Of a stretch of 64,000 bases of DNA, positions 1-8,455 are shown piece after piece. The stretch lies in contig JAHCKG010000013.1 in the NCBI GenBank assembly GCA_026125895.1, positions 56,225 to 120,224 on the forward strand, read 5' to 3'. Position 1 is the stretch's first letter. Every line of letters begins with the position of its first letter. The notes under the pieces are model-generated. The model did not search any database. It was not told the origin of the DNA and saw only the letters and a list, made by a program, of their open reading frames with translations. Origin of the DNA: Pseudolabrys sp. GTDB taxonomy: Bacteria > Pseudomonadota > Alphaproteobacteria > Rhizobiales > Xanthobacteraceae. A program made the position numbers and the translations under genes.

Positions 1-524
1 TCCGTGCCGCGGGACTGGATGTGGAAGGAGTCGAGCACGATGCCGACGCTGTCGGCGCCGGAGCGCCGCACCACTTCCCAGGCGTCGCGATAGTCGAAGA
101 TCTGCTTGCCCCAGGCCAGCGCCTCGTAACCGACCCGCATGTTGCGCTTTTTCGCCCGCTCGCCGAGCATGGCGAAATCCTCAGCCAGCCGGTCGATGCC
201 GCCGGCGGCTTCGGTCGAGACGCTCGAGCAGACGAATAGGAGATCGGAGCCGAGCTCTTGCAACAGGTCGAACTTGCGCTCGGCGCGCTCCAGCGCCTTG
301 AGCCGCTTGTCGTCCGGCAGGCCCTCGAATTCGCGGAACGGCTGGCAGGTGACGACCGTGAGGCCGAGATCGTCGCAGATGCGGCGCACCTGCTTCGGCG
401 AGGCCGGATAGGCGATGAGGTCGTTTTCGAAGATCTCGACCGCTTTGAAGCCCGCCGAAGCGATCGCCTCCAGCTTCTCGAGGAGATTGCCGGCCAGGCA
501 TACGGTTGCGATCGAGGTCTTCAT
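1..524 (-). CDS. Sugar phosphate isomerase/epimerase-type TIM barrel protein, 3-dehydroshikimate dehydratase (QuiC)-like, 3' truncated by window edge
   Basis: The frame opens at an ATG at 524 and stays open to base 1, so about 174 N-terminal residues are visible and the C-terminus lies outside. The start MKTSIATVCLAGNL, followed by EKLEAIASAGF and AVEIFENDL, is the typical opening of the AP-endonuclease-2/xylose-isomerase-like barrel found in bacterial 3-dehydroshikimate dehydratases, often fused to a 4-hydroxyphenylpyruvate-dioxygenase-like half. Whether that second half is present cannot be seen. It is the last visible gene of the minus-strand train but is separated from the SDR by 163 nt, so it may have its own promoter. 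Protocatechuate formation from quinate/shikimate is a family-based inference; other sugar isomerase roles are possible. Confidence 0.72.
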   Translation of the reverse strand, partial: MKTSIATVCLAGNLLEKLEAIASAGFKAVEIFENDLIAYPASPKQVRRICDDLGLTVVTCQPFREFEGLPDDKRLKALERAERKFDLLQELGSDLLFVCSSVSTEAAGGIDRLAEDFAMLGERAKKRNMRVGYEALAWGKQIFDYRDAWEVVRRSGADSVGIVLDSFHIQSRGT

Positions 525-641
525 CGCGCGGTCGTCCTCACCCTAGAAGCCGCATGGACAACCCGGCCGTCCCGAGGCCGGTTCCGTCCGCAGCCGTGAA
601 GACATAGAGCCTCGGCCAGGCCGCGGCAATTGCATAGACCT

Positions 642-663
642 AACTTGAAGGTGACCTCAGGTT
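642..663. promoter_or_regulatory. Imperfect inverted repeat upstream of the isomerase gene, possible operator
   Basis: The arms AACTTGA and TCAGGTT (6 of 7 positions complementary) are separated by 8 bp in the 163-bp gap between the SDR stop and the isomerase start. Read on the minus strand the dyad has the general look of a MerR/SoxR-type site (ACCT..AAGTT). No regulator of that type is in the window. This is weak, sequence-only evidence. Confidence 0.3.
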
Positions 664-687
664 AATTGGCCGCGGGCGGCGCCGCGA

Positions 688-1446
688 TCAGCTCACGCCG
701 CCATCGACGATGAACGCGCGGCCGGTCAGCCAGCCGGCGTCCGGCGAGGCGAGGAACACCGCGACGCCGGCGACGTCGTCGGGCTGGCCGATGCGGCCGA
801 GCGGCGTCATCGCCTTGATGCCCTCGCCGCGCTCCTTCAGGATCTTGGCCGTCATCTCGGTCTCGATGACGCCGGGGGCGACGGTGTTGACGGTGATGCC
901 GCGCGGGCCGAACTCCTTGGCCAGCGCATGCGACAAGGTCGTGATCGCGCCCTTGGAGGCCGAATAGATCGACGACGTCGGGATCGGCCGGGTCGCCAGC
1001 GCCGAGGAGAAGTTGATGATGCGCCCGCCCGGCGCCGGCATATGCGGCAACGCCGCCTGGATCATGGCGATGGTGCCGAACACATTGGTGTCGAAATGCG
1101 CACGGAACAGGTCGAGATCGGTCTTCTCGAACGGCCGGTACTCGGCGACGCCGGCGCAGTTCACCAGCACGTCGATGCGGCCGAAACGCTCGACCGTCTT
1201 GGCGACAATCGCCTTGGCGTCTTCCGCCTTGGCGACATCGCCGGCGACGGCGAAGGCTTCGGTGCCCGTCGCCGCGATGTCCTTGACCACGGCGTTGGCG
1301 GCGTCGGCGCCGCTGCGATAGACGACCGCGACCTTGGCGCCGGCGGCGCCGAAGCGCTTGGCCACCGCCGCGCCGATGCCGCGCGAGGCGCCGGTCACCA
1401 GCACGACCTTGTCATTCAATGCATAGGAAGACGTCTGTTCGGTCAT
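688..1446 (-). CDS. SDR-family NAD(P)-dependent oxidoreductase
   Basis: Classical short-chain dehydrogenase of 252 aa. Seen: cofactor motif TGASRGIG near the N-terminus, the NCAG motif, a Ser...YSASK active site, and a C-terminal LTGRAFIVDGG segment. The start MTEQTSSYALN at 1446 is preferred over more upstream in-frame starts, because those would run back into the quinone reductase and because a GGACGAG ribosome-binding-like sequence precedes it. It lies 41 nt downstream of the quinone reductase gene and is probably co-transcribed with the Liv transporter operon. The substrate is not deducible; dehydrogenation of a hydroxy intermediate of the imported compound is inferred from context only. 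Confidence 0.85.
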   Translation of the reverse strand: MTEQTSSYALNDKVVLVTGASRGIGAAVAKRFGAAGAKVAVVYRSGADAANAVVKDIAATGTEAFAVAGDVAKAEDAKAIVAKTVERFGRIDVLVNCAGVAEYRPFEKTDLDLFRAHFDTNVFGTIAMIQAALPHMPAPGGRIINFSSALATRPIPTSSIYSASKGAITTLSHALAKEFGPRGITVNTVAPGVIETEMTAKILKERGEGIKAMTPLGRIGQPDDVAGVAVFLASPDAGWLTGRAFIVDGGVS

Positions 1447-1487
1447 GGCAATACTCGTCCGTTTTGAAATGAAGCGCGCGCCGCGCG

Positions 1488-2147
1488 TTATTGCGTCGGC
1501 ACCGCTTCCTGCGTGATCTCGATGAGCCGCTCGCGCCATTGCGCGAGATACGCCTTGCGGCCCGCCTCGTCGATGCGCGGGGAGGCATAGGCGACGAAGG
1601 GCGGATACGTCTTCATGCCCATGTATTCGACCATCAGATGCTGCGTCGGATACAGCACCTGCTCGACCGGGCCGTAGACGTTGCCGGGCGAGAAGCGCTC
1701 GACCGTGCCGCCCGTCGTCAGGCAGAGCATGCCGATCTTGTGCTTGAAGAAGCCGCTGTCGAAGCGCTTGCCGTCGGCATAGGCGAAGCCGAAGGCCATG
1801 ACGCGGTCGAACCAGCCCTTGAGGATCGCCGGCACGCCGCCCCACCAGATCGGGAACAGCCAGACGATCATGTCGGCCTTGAGCACGCGTTGCTGCTCAC
1901 GCGCCAGATCCGCCGCGAAGCCGGCATTGGCGTGGGCGTGGCCCTGTTCGTTCTGATAATGAAAACGGGCCGCGTCGTGCACGGTGGTGAAATCGTGCCG
2001 GCCGGCGACCGGGTTGAAGTGCTCGGCGTAGAGATCGGACACCTCGACGCTGTGCCCGGCGGCGGTCAGCGTCTCGACCGCCGCGTCCTTGAGCGCGGCC
2101 GTGAAGGAGGTCGGCTCCGGGTGGGCGTAAACCAGCAGGACGTTCAT
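1488..2147 (-). CDS. NAD(P)H-dependent quinone oxidoreductase, flavodoxin-like fold (NQO1/MdaB/KefF family)
   Basis: 219 aa, the normal length for the family. Seen: an N-terminal beta strand followed by HPEPTSF (FMN/FAD phosphate-binding loop), a central FPIWWGGVPAILKGWFDRV segment typical of the flavodoxin_2 domain, and a TTGG loop. Two-electron reduction of quinones or nitro/azo compounds by NAD(P)H is known for the family; the real substrate is unknown. The start at 2147 is the MNVLLVYAHPE ATG. It sits between livH (20 nt upstream) and the SDR (41 nt downstream) in the same operon, so it probably serves redox steps of the same catabolic route. Confidence 0.85.
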   Translation of the reverse strand: MNVLLVYAHPEPTSFTAALKDAAVETLTAAGHSVEVSDLYAEHFNPVAGRHDFTTVHDAARFHYQNEQGHAHANAGFAADLAREQQRVLKADMIVWLFPIWWGGVPAILKGWFDRVMAFGFAYADGKRFDSGFFKHKIGMLCLTTGGTVERFSPGNVYGPVEQVLYPTQHLMVEYMGMKTYPPFVAYASPRIDEAGRKAYLAQWRERLIEITQEAVPTQ

Positions 2148-2167
2148 GCGCGTACTCTGTGACCGGC

Positions 2168-3055
2168 TCAGTTCTTTTTGGCGAAGCCGCCGAACAGACC
2201 CTTGGGGAAGAACAGCAGCACGATCAGCAGCAGCGAGAGTGACACGATGTTCTTGAAACCGGCGCCGAAGAACACGATCGCCTCGGATTGGATGATGCCG
2301 AGGAAAATGCCGCCGACCAGCCCGGCCACCGGACTGCCGAAGCCGCCGATGATCGCCGCCACGAAGCCGTTGATGCCGAACGGCGTGCCGATGAGATAGG
2401 CGGTGTATTGCGTCGGCGTGATCAGGATGCCGGCGACGCCGCCGAGACCGGCGCTGAGCGCGAAGGCCACGACCAGCATACGCTCGACGGGAATGCCGAG
2501 CAATGCTGCCGCCTCGCGGTTCTGCGCGCAGGCGCGCAGCGCCCGGCCCATGCGGGTGCGCTCGAAGAACTGGGTCAGCGCAAAGACCATCACGGCGCCG
2601 CAGCCGAGAATCCAGAACAACTGATAGGGAATCGCGATGGCGCCGATCTTGAGCGGCCCGCCGGCGGTGAACTCCGGATAGGTGCGCGGCTGATCGCCCA
2701 AGGTGAGAATGACGATCTGCTCGATGAGCAACTGCACCGCCAGCGTCGCCAGGATGATGGCGAACAGCGGCGCATTGCGGCGCCACATCGGATTGATGAC
2801 GAAGATCTGCACCAGCACGCCTGCGGCGGCGACCAGGATGGTGGACAGGATCGCCGACAGCCAGATCGGCAGGCCGTAGCGCGTCAGAATCGTGTGCGCG
2901 AACATGCCGCCGAGCATGACGAACACGCCCTGCGCGAAGTTCACGATGCCGCTGGCGTTGTAGATGACGGAAAAGCCGATCGCGATCAGGCCGTAAATCA
3001 GGCCGATGCCGAGGCCGTTGACGAGGCTCTGGATCAGTTCGACGCCACTAGGCAT
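2168..3055 (-). CDS. livH: Branched-chain amino acid-type ABC transporter permease LivH
   Basis: 295-aa inner-membrane permease with about eight hydrophobic segments and the LivH signature GLIAIGFSVIYNASGIVNFAQG near the N-terminus (quoted in part: NASGIVNFAQG). The start is taken as MPSGVELIQ at 3055, with GGAGACC upstream, overlapping the last 8 nt of livG; a longer ORF beginning at 3088 would lie deeper inside livG. It forms the translocation pore with LivM and is energised by LivG and LivF. HAAT-family importers carry amino acids but, in soil alphaproteobacteria, also aromatic and short-chain acids, so the substrate is left open. Confidence 0.9.
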   Translation of the reverse strand: MPSGVELIQSLVNGLGIGLIYGLIAIGFSVIYNASGIVNFAQGVFVMLGGMFAHTILTRYGLPIWLSAILSTILVAAAGVLVQIFVINPMWRRNAPLFAIILATLAVQLLIEQIVILTLGDQPRTYPEFTAGGPLKIGAIAIPYQLFWILGCGAVMVFALTQFFERTRMGRALRACAQNREAAALLGIPVERMLVVAFALSAGLGGVAGILITPTQYTAYLIGTPFGINGFVAAIIGGFGSPVAGLVGGIFLGIIQSEAIVFFGAGFKNIVSLSLLLIVLLFFPKGLFGGFAKKN

Positions 3056-3821
3056 TGGAGGTCTCCTCAACGCCGAGATAGGCGGCAATGACTTCCGGAT
3101 GCGCCTTGATCTCTTCGGGCGTGCCTTCGGCGATCTTGCGGCCGAAATCGAGGACGGCGATGCGGTGGGCGATGCGCGTGACGAGCGCCACGTCGTGTTC
3201 GATCAGCAAGACGGTCGTGCCCTGGGCGTTGATCTTCTGAATGATGTGGGCGAGCCCTTCGGTCTCTTGCGTATTGAGACCGGCCGCGGGCTCGTCGAGC
3301 AGCAGCAGCTTCGGCTTGGCGGCCATCGCGCGCGCGACCTCGAGCAGACGCTGCTGGCCGTAGGGCAAGAGCTCGGCGTCGAGATCGGCGTGCGCGCTCA
3401 GACCGACGAATTCGAGCAGCTCATGCGCGCGCTCGCGCACTTCCAGCTCCTGCTTGCGGAACCAGGCCGGGCGGAACAGCGAGGCGGCGACGCCGCCTTT
3501 GGTCGCCAGGTGACAGCCGACTTCGACGTTCTCGGCGACCGACATGCCCTTGAACAGCTGCACGAGCTGGAAGGTGCGAACGAGACCCATGGCGGCGATC
3601 TCGTGCTGCGGCACGCGGGTGATGTCGCGGCCGTCGAACTCGATGCTGCCGGAGGTCGAGCTCAGGAAGCCCGAGACCATGCTGAAGAAGGTGGTCTTGC
3701 CGGCGCCGTTCGGGCCGATCACGGCGAACAGGCTGCCCTGCGGCACTTCGAGATCGATCGCGTTATTGGCCACGAGGCCGTCGAAACGCTTGGTCAGTTC
3801 CTTCGTTCGGAGGAGCGCCAT
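3048..3821 (-). CDS. livG: Branched-chain amino acid-type ABC transporter ATP-binding protein LivG
   Basis: 257 aa. Seen: Walker A GPNGAGKTT (about residues 37-45), ABC signature-like LLPYGQQRLLEVARAM, Walker B LLLLDEPAAGLN and switch His in LLIEHDV. The extended loop after the Q-loop (VRTFQLVQLF) is typical of LivG rather than LivF. It lies 1 nt after the livM stop and overlaps livH by 8 nt, so the four genes are translationally coupled. Confidence 0.92.
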   Translation of the reverse strand: MALLRTKELTKRFDGLVANNAIDLEVPQGSLFAVIGPNGAGKTTFFSMVSGFLSSTSGSIEFDGRDITRVPQHEIAAMGLVRTFQLVQLFKGMSVAENVEVGCHLATKGGVAASLFRPAWFRKQELEVRERAHELLEFVGLSAHADLDAELLPYGQQRLLEVARAMAAKPKLLLLDEPAAGLNTQETEGLAHIIQKINAQGTTVLLIEHDVALVTRIAHRIAVLDFGRKIAEGTPEEIKAHPEVIAAYLGVEETSNA

Positions 3822-3822
3822 G

Positions 3823-4806
3823 TCAGGCCTCCTTCTTGCGGCGGAACAGCGCGCCGAGCGCCGACAGGCCCTTCGGCGCGTAGATCAGCGTCGCCAGCAA
3901 GACGACCGCATAGGCGATGTCCTGGAAATGGCCGCTGCCGCGCACCACTTCCTGCAACAGCGAGGTCACCACCGCGCCGATGATTGGACCGACGATGGTG
4001 CCGACGCCGCCGACGAACAGCATGGTGAAGGTCATCACCGCCATCTGCGGGCCGTACACCTCCGGGCTGATGAAGCCGATGGTGTGGGCGAATAGCGATC
4101 CGGCGGCCGAGGCATAGAGCGCGGCGACGATGAAAGCGATCAGCTTGAAGCGCGGCACGCGCACGCCGAGCGCCGCGGCGCCGTTCTCGCTGCCGGAAAT
4201 GGCGCGCAGGCCGCGGCCGAAGCGCGAATCCCGCATGCGCAGCGACAGCCAGAAGCCGAAGGCCAGCAGCACCGCGAGGGTGACCAGCTTCCAGCGCTCG
4301 CTGTCGATGGTGAAGCTGCCGATGCCGAGCGGCGGAATGCCGGCATAACCCATGTAGCCCTGCGTCACGCTGGTCCACTGGATCGTGATGTCGTAGGTGA
4401 TGAGGCCGAGCGAGAACGTCGCCATCGCGAGGTAGTGGCCGCGCAGCCGCAGCGTCGGATAGCCGATGATCAGCGCGAAGACGCCGGCGATCACCATGGA
4501 AACAATCAGCGCCAGCAGCGGCTCGAGACCGTACTGCACGCAGAGGATGGCGCTGCCGTAGCCGCCGATGCAGGCGAAGGCGTTCTGGCCGAACGAGGCC
4601 TGCCCGGTATAGCCCATGAAGAAGTTCAGGCCGATGCAGAAGATGCCGTAGATCATGGCGAGCTGCATCACGGTCAGCAGATAGCCGCCGTAGAGCAGCG
4701 AGCCGATGACGGCGAGCCCGGCGAGCCCGAGCAGGCTCACCTGGAAGCGGTCGAACCGCGAGGCGAACTTCGCCGGTTTAGCTGAAGTAATAGCGGGCGA
4801 GGTCAT
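3823..4806 (-). CDS. livM: Branched-chain amino acid-type ABC transporter permease LivM
   Basis: 327 aa, multi-spanning. Seen: MGYTGQASFGQNAFACIGGY (LivM signature) and the cytoplasmic EAA-like loop RLRGHYLAMATFSLG. The ATG at 4806 lies inside the last 29 nt of livF and is the only Met before the first membrane segments, so the overlap is probably real. It is the partner of LivH in the pore. Confidence 0.9.
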   Translation of the reverse strand: MTSPAITSAKPAKFASRFDRFQVSLLGLAGLAVIGSLLYGGYLLTVMQLAMIYGIFCIGLNFFMGYTGQASFGQNAFACIGGYGSAILCVQYGLEPLLALIVSMVIAGVFALIIGYPTLRLRGHYLAMATFSLGLITYDITIQWTSVTQGYMGYAGIPPLGIGSFTIDSERWKLVTLAVLLAFGFWLSLRMRDSRFGRGLRAISGSENGAAALGVRVPRFKLIAFIVAALYASAAGSLFAHTIGFISPEVYGPQMAVMTFTMLFVGGVGTIVGPIIGAVVTSLLQEVVRGSGHFQDIAYAVVLLATLIYAPKGLSALGALFRRKKEA

Positions 4807-5497
4807 GATGCGATTTGATCTCGTGCGTCGGCAATTCGGCGCGAACGCTGGCGGAGGAAAGGATGTAGACGCGCTGTGCGAGCTTGAGCGCCAGCGGCGC
4901 CTTCTGCTCGACCAGGAGAATGCCGAGGCCTTCCTTGTTGAGGGCGCCCAGCGTCGAGAGAATTTCCGTGGCGACGCGCGGCGCGAGGCCGAGCGACGGC
5001 TCGTCGAGAATGAGCAGCTTGGGCTCGGCCATCAGGGCGCGCCCGACGGCCAGCATCTGCTGCTCGCCGCCGGACATCGAGGACGCCATCTGGTCGATAC
5101 GCTCCTTCAGCCGCGGAAAGAGCGTGAACACCTTGTCGAAGCGCCGGTCGAGTTCGCCCGCCGCTCCCGACATCTTGTAGGCGCCGAGCTGCAGGTTTTC
5201 CCGCACGCTCATGTCGCCGAACAGACCGCGACCCTCCATCACCATGATGATGCCCAATTCGGCCAGGTCGTGCGTCTTCAGGCCGGTGACATCCCGCCCG
5301 TTGAACAAGACCTGCCCCTTGCTGGGGATCAGCCGGGTGATGGCGCGGAGCAAGGTGGTCTTGCCCGCGCCGTTCGGCCCGAGGATCGTGACGAACTCGC
5401 CCGGCGCCACATGGAGGCTCGTCGGACGAAGGGCCTCGATGTGGCCGTAGCTGGCCGCCAGATCCTTGACCGCGATGAGAGAAGCAGCCTCCGCCAT
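4778..5497 (-). CDS. livF: Branched-chain amino acid-type ABC transporter ATP-binding protein LivF
   Basis: 239 aa from MAEAASLIAVKDL at 5497; the upstream extension of the frame overlaps the binding-protein gene and is ignored. Seen: Walker A GPNGAGKTT, signature SMSGGEQQMLAVGRAL, Walker B LLILDEPSLGL, H-loop replaced by LLVEQ as usual in LivF. One nucleotide separates its start from the stop of the preceding binding-protein gene. Confidence 0.92.
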   Translation of the reverse strand: MAEAASLIAVKDLAASYGHIEALRPTSLHVAPGEFVTILGPNGAGKTTLLRAITRLIPSKGQVLFNGRDVTGLKTHDLAELGIIMVMEGRGLFGDMSVRENLQLGAYKMSGAAGELDRRFDKVFTLFPRLKERIDQMASSMSGGEQQMLAVGRALMAEPKLLILDEPSLGLAPRVATEILSTLGALNKEGLGILLVEQKAPLALKLAQRVYILSSASVRAELPTHEIKSHHDLARYYFS

Positions 5498-5498
5498 C

Positions 5499-6647
5499 TT
5501 ATTTCCGGAGCACCAGCTTGTCGTCCTTGACGGAGACGAGCACGTAGGGGTTCGCGGTGATGCCGATGTGGTTCTCGGTGGTGAAGTTGTACGAGGCGCC
5601 GGCGCCGACATAGGGACCGAGCTTCTCGAACGCGTCACGGACCTTCTCGCCATCCGTGGTGCCCGCCTTCTTCATGGCTTCGACCATCATCATGATCGAG
5701 TCCCAGGCGCGGGAGGCCTGCGCGTTGTCGGAGCGGCCGAACTTGTCCTTCATCGCCTTGACGAAGGGCTCGGCGGCGGCGCGGGCCTTGGGGTCGGTGA
5801 GGATGCTGATGTCTTCCGACGCGAGCTGGATGAGCGGCGACGGCGCCATGTACTGCTCGCCCAGCACCTTGCCAGCGGCCAGATGGATGTCGAGCTCCTG
5901 GATGGAGCCGAGCATCAGCATGTCCTTGAGGCCGAGGCTGCGGATATTGTTGGCGGCGGTGACCACAGCGTTGCCCTGCCCGAGCATGATGACGGCGCCG
6001 GCGCCGGCGGCCTTGATGCGGCCGATCTGCACGCTGAAGTCCGAGTCGTCCTGCTGATAGGTTTCGCTGGCGACGACTTCGAGGCCGAACTCGGCCGCGG
6101 TCTTCTCGGCGATGCCCTTCATCAGCGTGACGTAGGGGCTCGGATCGGCGAGGAGACCGATCTTGCGGACCTGCGTCTTTTCCTTGAGGTACTGATAGCG
6201 GGTGTCCACTTCGTACTTCGGCGGCGGCAGGAACTGGAACGCCCACTTAATCTCTTCCGGCTGGCGCGGCAGGATCGAGCAGAGGAACATCGGCAGCTTG
6301 GCCTTGGCGACGAAGCTGGCCGCCGCGAAGTTGCCGGCCGAGATACAGCCTGAGTCGAAGGCGACGACTTTGTCCTCGCTCATCATCTTGCGATAGACGA
6401 CGACCGCCTGCTGCGGCGTCGACTTGTTGTCTTCGGTGACGAGCTTGAGCTTCTTGCCGAGCACGCCGCCCTGCCCGTTGACCCGCTCGATCGCGGCCAC
6501 GAGGCCGTCGCGCCAGTGCGCGTCGGTCAGCGAGCCGTAGCCGGTCAGACCGAGCGACGAGCCGATGACGATGTCTTGAGCCGATGCCGCTCCGACCGTG
6601 CCGACCGACAGCGCTGCCGCCAGAATGATTGCCTTGCCGTATTTCAT
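5499..6647 (-). CDS. ABC transporter substrate-binding protein, LivJ/amide-binding (periplasmic binding fold I) family
   Basis: 382 aa with a Sec signal peptide (MKYGKAIILAAAL...GAASA, cleavage about residue 23), then IVIGSSLGLTGYG and the VNGQGGVLGKKLKLVTEDNKS stretch (quoted as NGQGGVLGKKL) typical of Peripla_BP_6 proteins. It delivers ligand to LivHM. It is transcribed just after the aldolase gene (60-nt gap) and before livF (1 nt). The order SBP-F-M-G-H differs from the E. coli liv order. The substrate is unknown; neighbouring hydrolase and aldolase genes suggest an organic acid. Confidence 0.88.
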   Translation of the reverse strand: MKYGKAIILAAALSVGTVGAASAQDIVIGSSLGLTGYGSLTDAHWRDGLVAAIERVNGQGGVLGKKLKLVTEDNKSTPQQAVVVYRKMMSEDKVVAFDSGCISAGNFAAASFVAKAKLPMFLCSILPRQPEEIKWAFQFLPPPKYEVDTRYQYLKEKTQVRKIGLLADPSPYVTLMKGIAEKTAAEFGLEVVASETYQQDDSDFSVQIGRIKAAGAGAVIMLGQGNAVVTAANNIRSLGLKDMLMLGSIQELDIHLAAGKVLGEQYMAPSPLIQLASEDISILTDPKARAAAEPFVKAMKDKFGRSDNAQASRAWDSIMMMVEAMKKAGTTDGEKVRDAFEKLGPYVGAGASYNFTTENHIGITANPYVLVSVKDDKLVLRK

Positions 6648-6707
6648 GTCCTGTTCCTCCCGAGTTTTGCGTTGTTCAGTTTCGCCGGCGAGCCGGCGTG
6701 TTGCGAT

Positions 6708-7475
6708 TTATTTCGAGGCGACGTCACGAACTTCGCCGAGGCCTTTCATCGCCGCCTGCCGCAGGAAGCCCTGGTCGGACGACAGAATGAAGACACTGGC
6801 GCCGTGCGACTTCAGCCACGCCGCCTCCTGCGCGTTGCCGACATAGACGCTGAGGTTCTTCTTCGTCTTGCGCGCGGCTTCAGCGATGCGCTCGACGGCG
6901 CGAACCACCGCCGGCGGATCCTTGGTCTCATCGCCATAGGCCGCCGTGAGATCGCCGCGGCCGATGAACAGCGAGTCGACGCCGTCGACCGCCGCGATGG
7001 CGTCGATCTCGTCGAGCGCCACCGGGTCCTCGATCTGCGCGACGAAGGTCATCTGCTGATCCGCGGCCGCGATGTGCTTCCACATCGGCACGCCGGTGTA
7101 GGCGCCGGCGCGGGTCGAGGTGGCGAAGCCGCGGGCGCCGTTGCGGTAACGGAACAACGCCGCCACTTCGCGGGCATAGGCGGCGCTCTTGACGTGCGGC
7201 ACCAGGATGCCGGTGGCGCCGCAATCCAGCACCGAAAGGATCGACTCGGGGCCGGGCACGCGTACCAGCGCCGGAATGTCGTAACCGCGCGCCGCCATCA
7301 AGGCGATGTCGGTCGTGGTGCGGTCGAACGGCGCGTGCTCCTGGTCGATGACGACGAAGTCGAAGCCGGCGCCGGCGAGAATTTCGGTGCCATGGCCGGT
7401 CGGCGTCTTCAGGAACGAGCCGACCAGCTTGTCGCCGGCCAGCATGCGCTGGCGAAAGGTCGTTGTCTTCTGCAT
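6708..7475 (-). CDS. HpcH/HpaI-family class II aldolase (2-oxo-acid pyruvate aldolase)
   Basis: 255 aa. Seen: FDFVVIDQEHAPFD with the catalytic His and metal-binding region, LVRVPGP, GATGILVPHV, QIEDPVALDEID (metal Glu/Asp) and FIGRGDLTAAYG. These match the 4-hydroxy-2-oxo-acid/2-dehydro-3-deoxyglucarate aldolase family, which uses a divalent metal to split off pyruvate. It belongs to the operon with the cupin-like gene (19-nt gap) and the Liv transporter. The precise aldol substrate cannot be read from sequence. Confidence 0.87.
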   Translation of the reverse strand: MQKTTTFRQRMLAGDKLVGSFLKTPTGHGTEILAGAGFDFVVIDQEHAPFDRTTTDIALMAARGYDIPALVRVPGPESILSVLDCGATGILVPHVKSAAYAREVAALFRYRNGARGFATSTRAGAYTGVPMWKHIAAADQQMTFVAQIEDPVALDEIDAIAAVDGVDSLFIGRGDLTAAYGDETKDPPAVVRAVERIAEAARKTKKNLSVYVGNAQEAAWLKSHGASVFILSSDQGFLRQAAMKGLGEVRDVASK

Positions 7476-7494
7476 TGCGTGGCCTTGTCGCTTT

Positions 7495-8409
7495 CTAGTT
7501 CTGGTTCGGCATCGGGTAGTCGTCGGCGTTCAGGATCCAGCCGGGCTTCTGCGAGAAGTCCAAGCGCGGCGGGCAGAAAATGTCGACGAGCTGATTGCGG
7601 CCCTTGCCGCAGGCTTCGGTGGTGTGGATCGACGGCGGCGGAATGATCGCGATCGACGGCGTGCCGCACAGTTCGTGATCGTCCGGCAGCCAGTTGTTCT
7701 TGTTGACGACCCACGGCCAGCGCAGGTGGTGCATGAACTCGCCCGAGATGGCGAGCGAGCACTGCTCGAAGTCGTCGTGATGATGCGGCGACAGTTTGCT
7801 GGCGTCGCGCGGGCCGTCGTAATAGTCGAGGAAGTTCACCATGATCGTGGTGCAGCGCCAGATGCGGCCGAAGCGGCCCGGCTCCGGCGCCACGTCGAGG
7901 CTGTAGACGCGCAGCTTGAAGCCGCCCTTCGGCTCCGGCCAGTTCACGACCGGCGCCACATAAGGCTTCGCCGTCTTGAAGTGGTCCTTGTTGCTGCACT
8001 TGGCGTTGAGGTCTTCCGAGCGGGTCGTGAACATCGCGTAGATGCGGCCCGGCTCGATCACCTTCATCGACGACTTGCCCGGCGGCAGGAAGGCGAGATT
8101 GTTGCCGGTGACGCGCTGCGTGCCGTCCTTGGTGGTGAACTCGACCACCGTCTTGGGATCCGGCATGAGAACGGCGTATTCGTCGACCTGATTGTCGCGC
8201 GACAGGACGTAGTCCTTCTTCGGCTCGATGCAGACCATGACCAGATTCTGGCCGCGGGCGATCCAGGTCTTGCCGGTGGCGTTGTCTTCCTGCGGCGGCT
8301 CGTCATAGAAGCGCACATATTCGGCGCTGCCGAAGGGCCCGGTGACGGGGCCCTTGCCGGCCGGCGCCTTGGCGGCCAGGGCGGAACGCGGATCGCTGGC
8401 GTCGTACAT
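7495..8409 (-). CDS. Cupin-fold-like protein of unknown function
   Basis: 304 aa, no signal peptide or membrane segment. The C-terminal half contains [19 protein letters not shown] followed about 50 residues later by [15 protein letters not shown] His-cluster/Glu strand followed by a second His is the metal-binding pattern of cupins, and the N-terminal half could be a second, degenerate barrel. It lies between the metal hydrolase and the aldolase with short gaps (46 and 19 nt), so it likely acts on the same substrate, perhaps as isomerase, dioxygenase or lyase. I do not recognise a characterised homologue. Confidence 0.7.
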   Translation of the reverse strand: MYDASDPRSALAAKAPAGKGPVTGPFGSAEYVRFYDEPPQEDNATGKTWIARGQNLVMVCIEPKKDYVLSRDNQVDEYAVLMPDPKTVVEFTTKDGTQRVTGNNLAFLPPGKSSMKVIEPGRIYAMFTTRSEDLNAKCSNKDHFKTAKPYVAPVVNWPEPKGGFKLRVYSLDVAPEPGRFGRIWRCTTIMVNFLDYYDGPRDASKLSPHHHDDFEQCSLAISGEFMHHLRWPWVVNKNNWLPDDHELCGTPSIAIIPPPSIHTTEACGKGRNQLVDIFCPPRLDFSQKPGWILNADDYPMPNQN

Positions 8410-8455
8410 CGTCTCTACTCCCGAATTTCCTTAAGTGCCTTCAACCGCCATGCCC

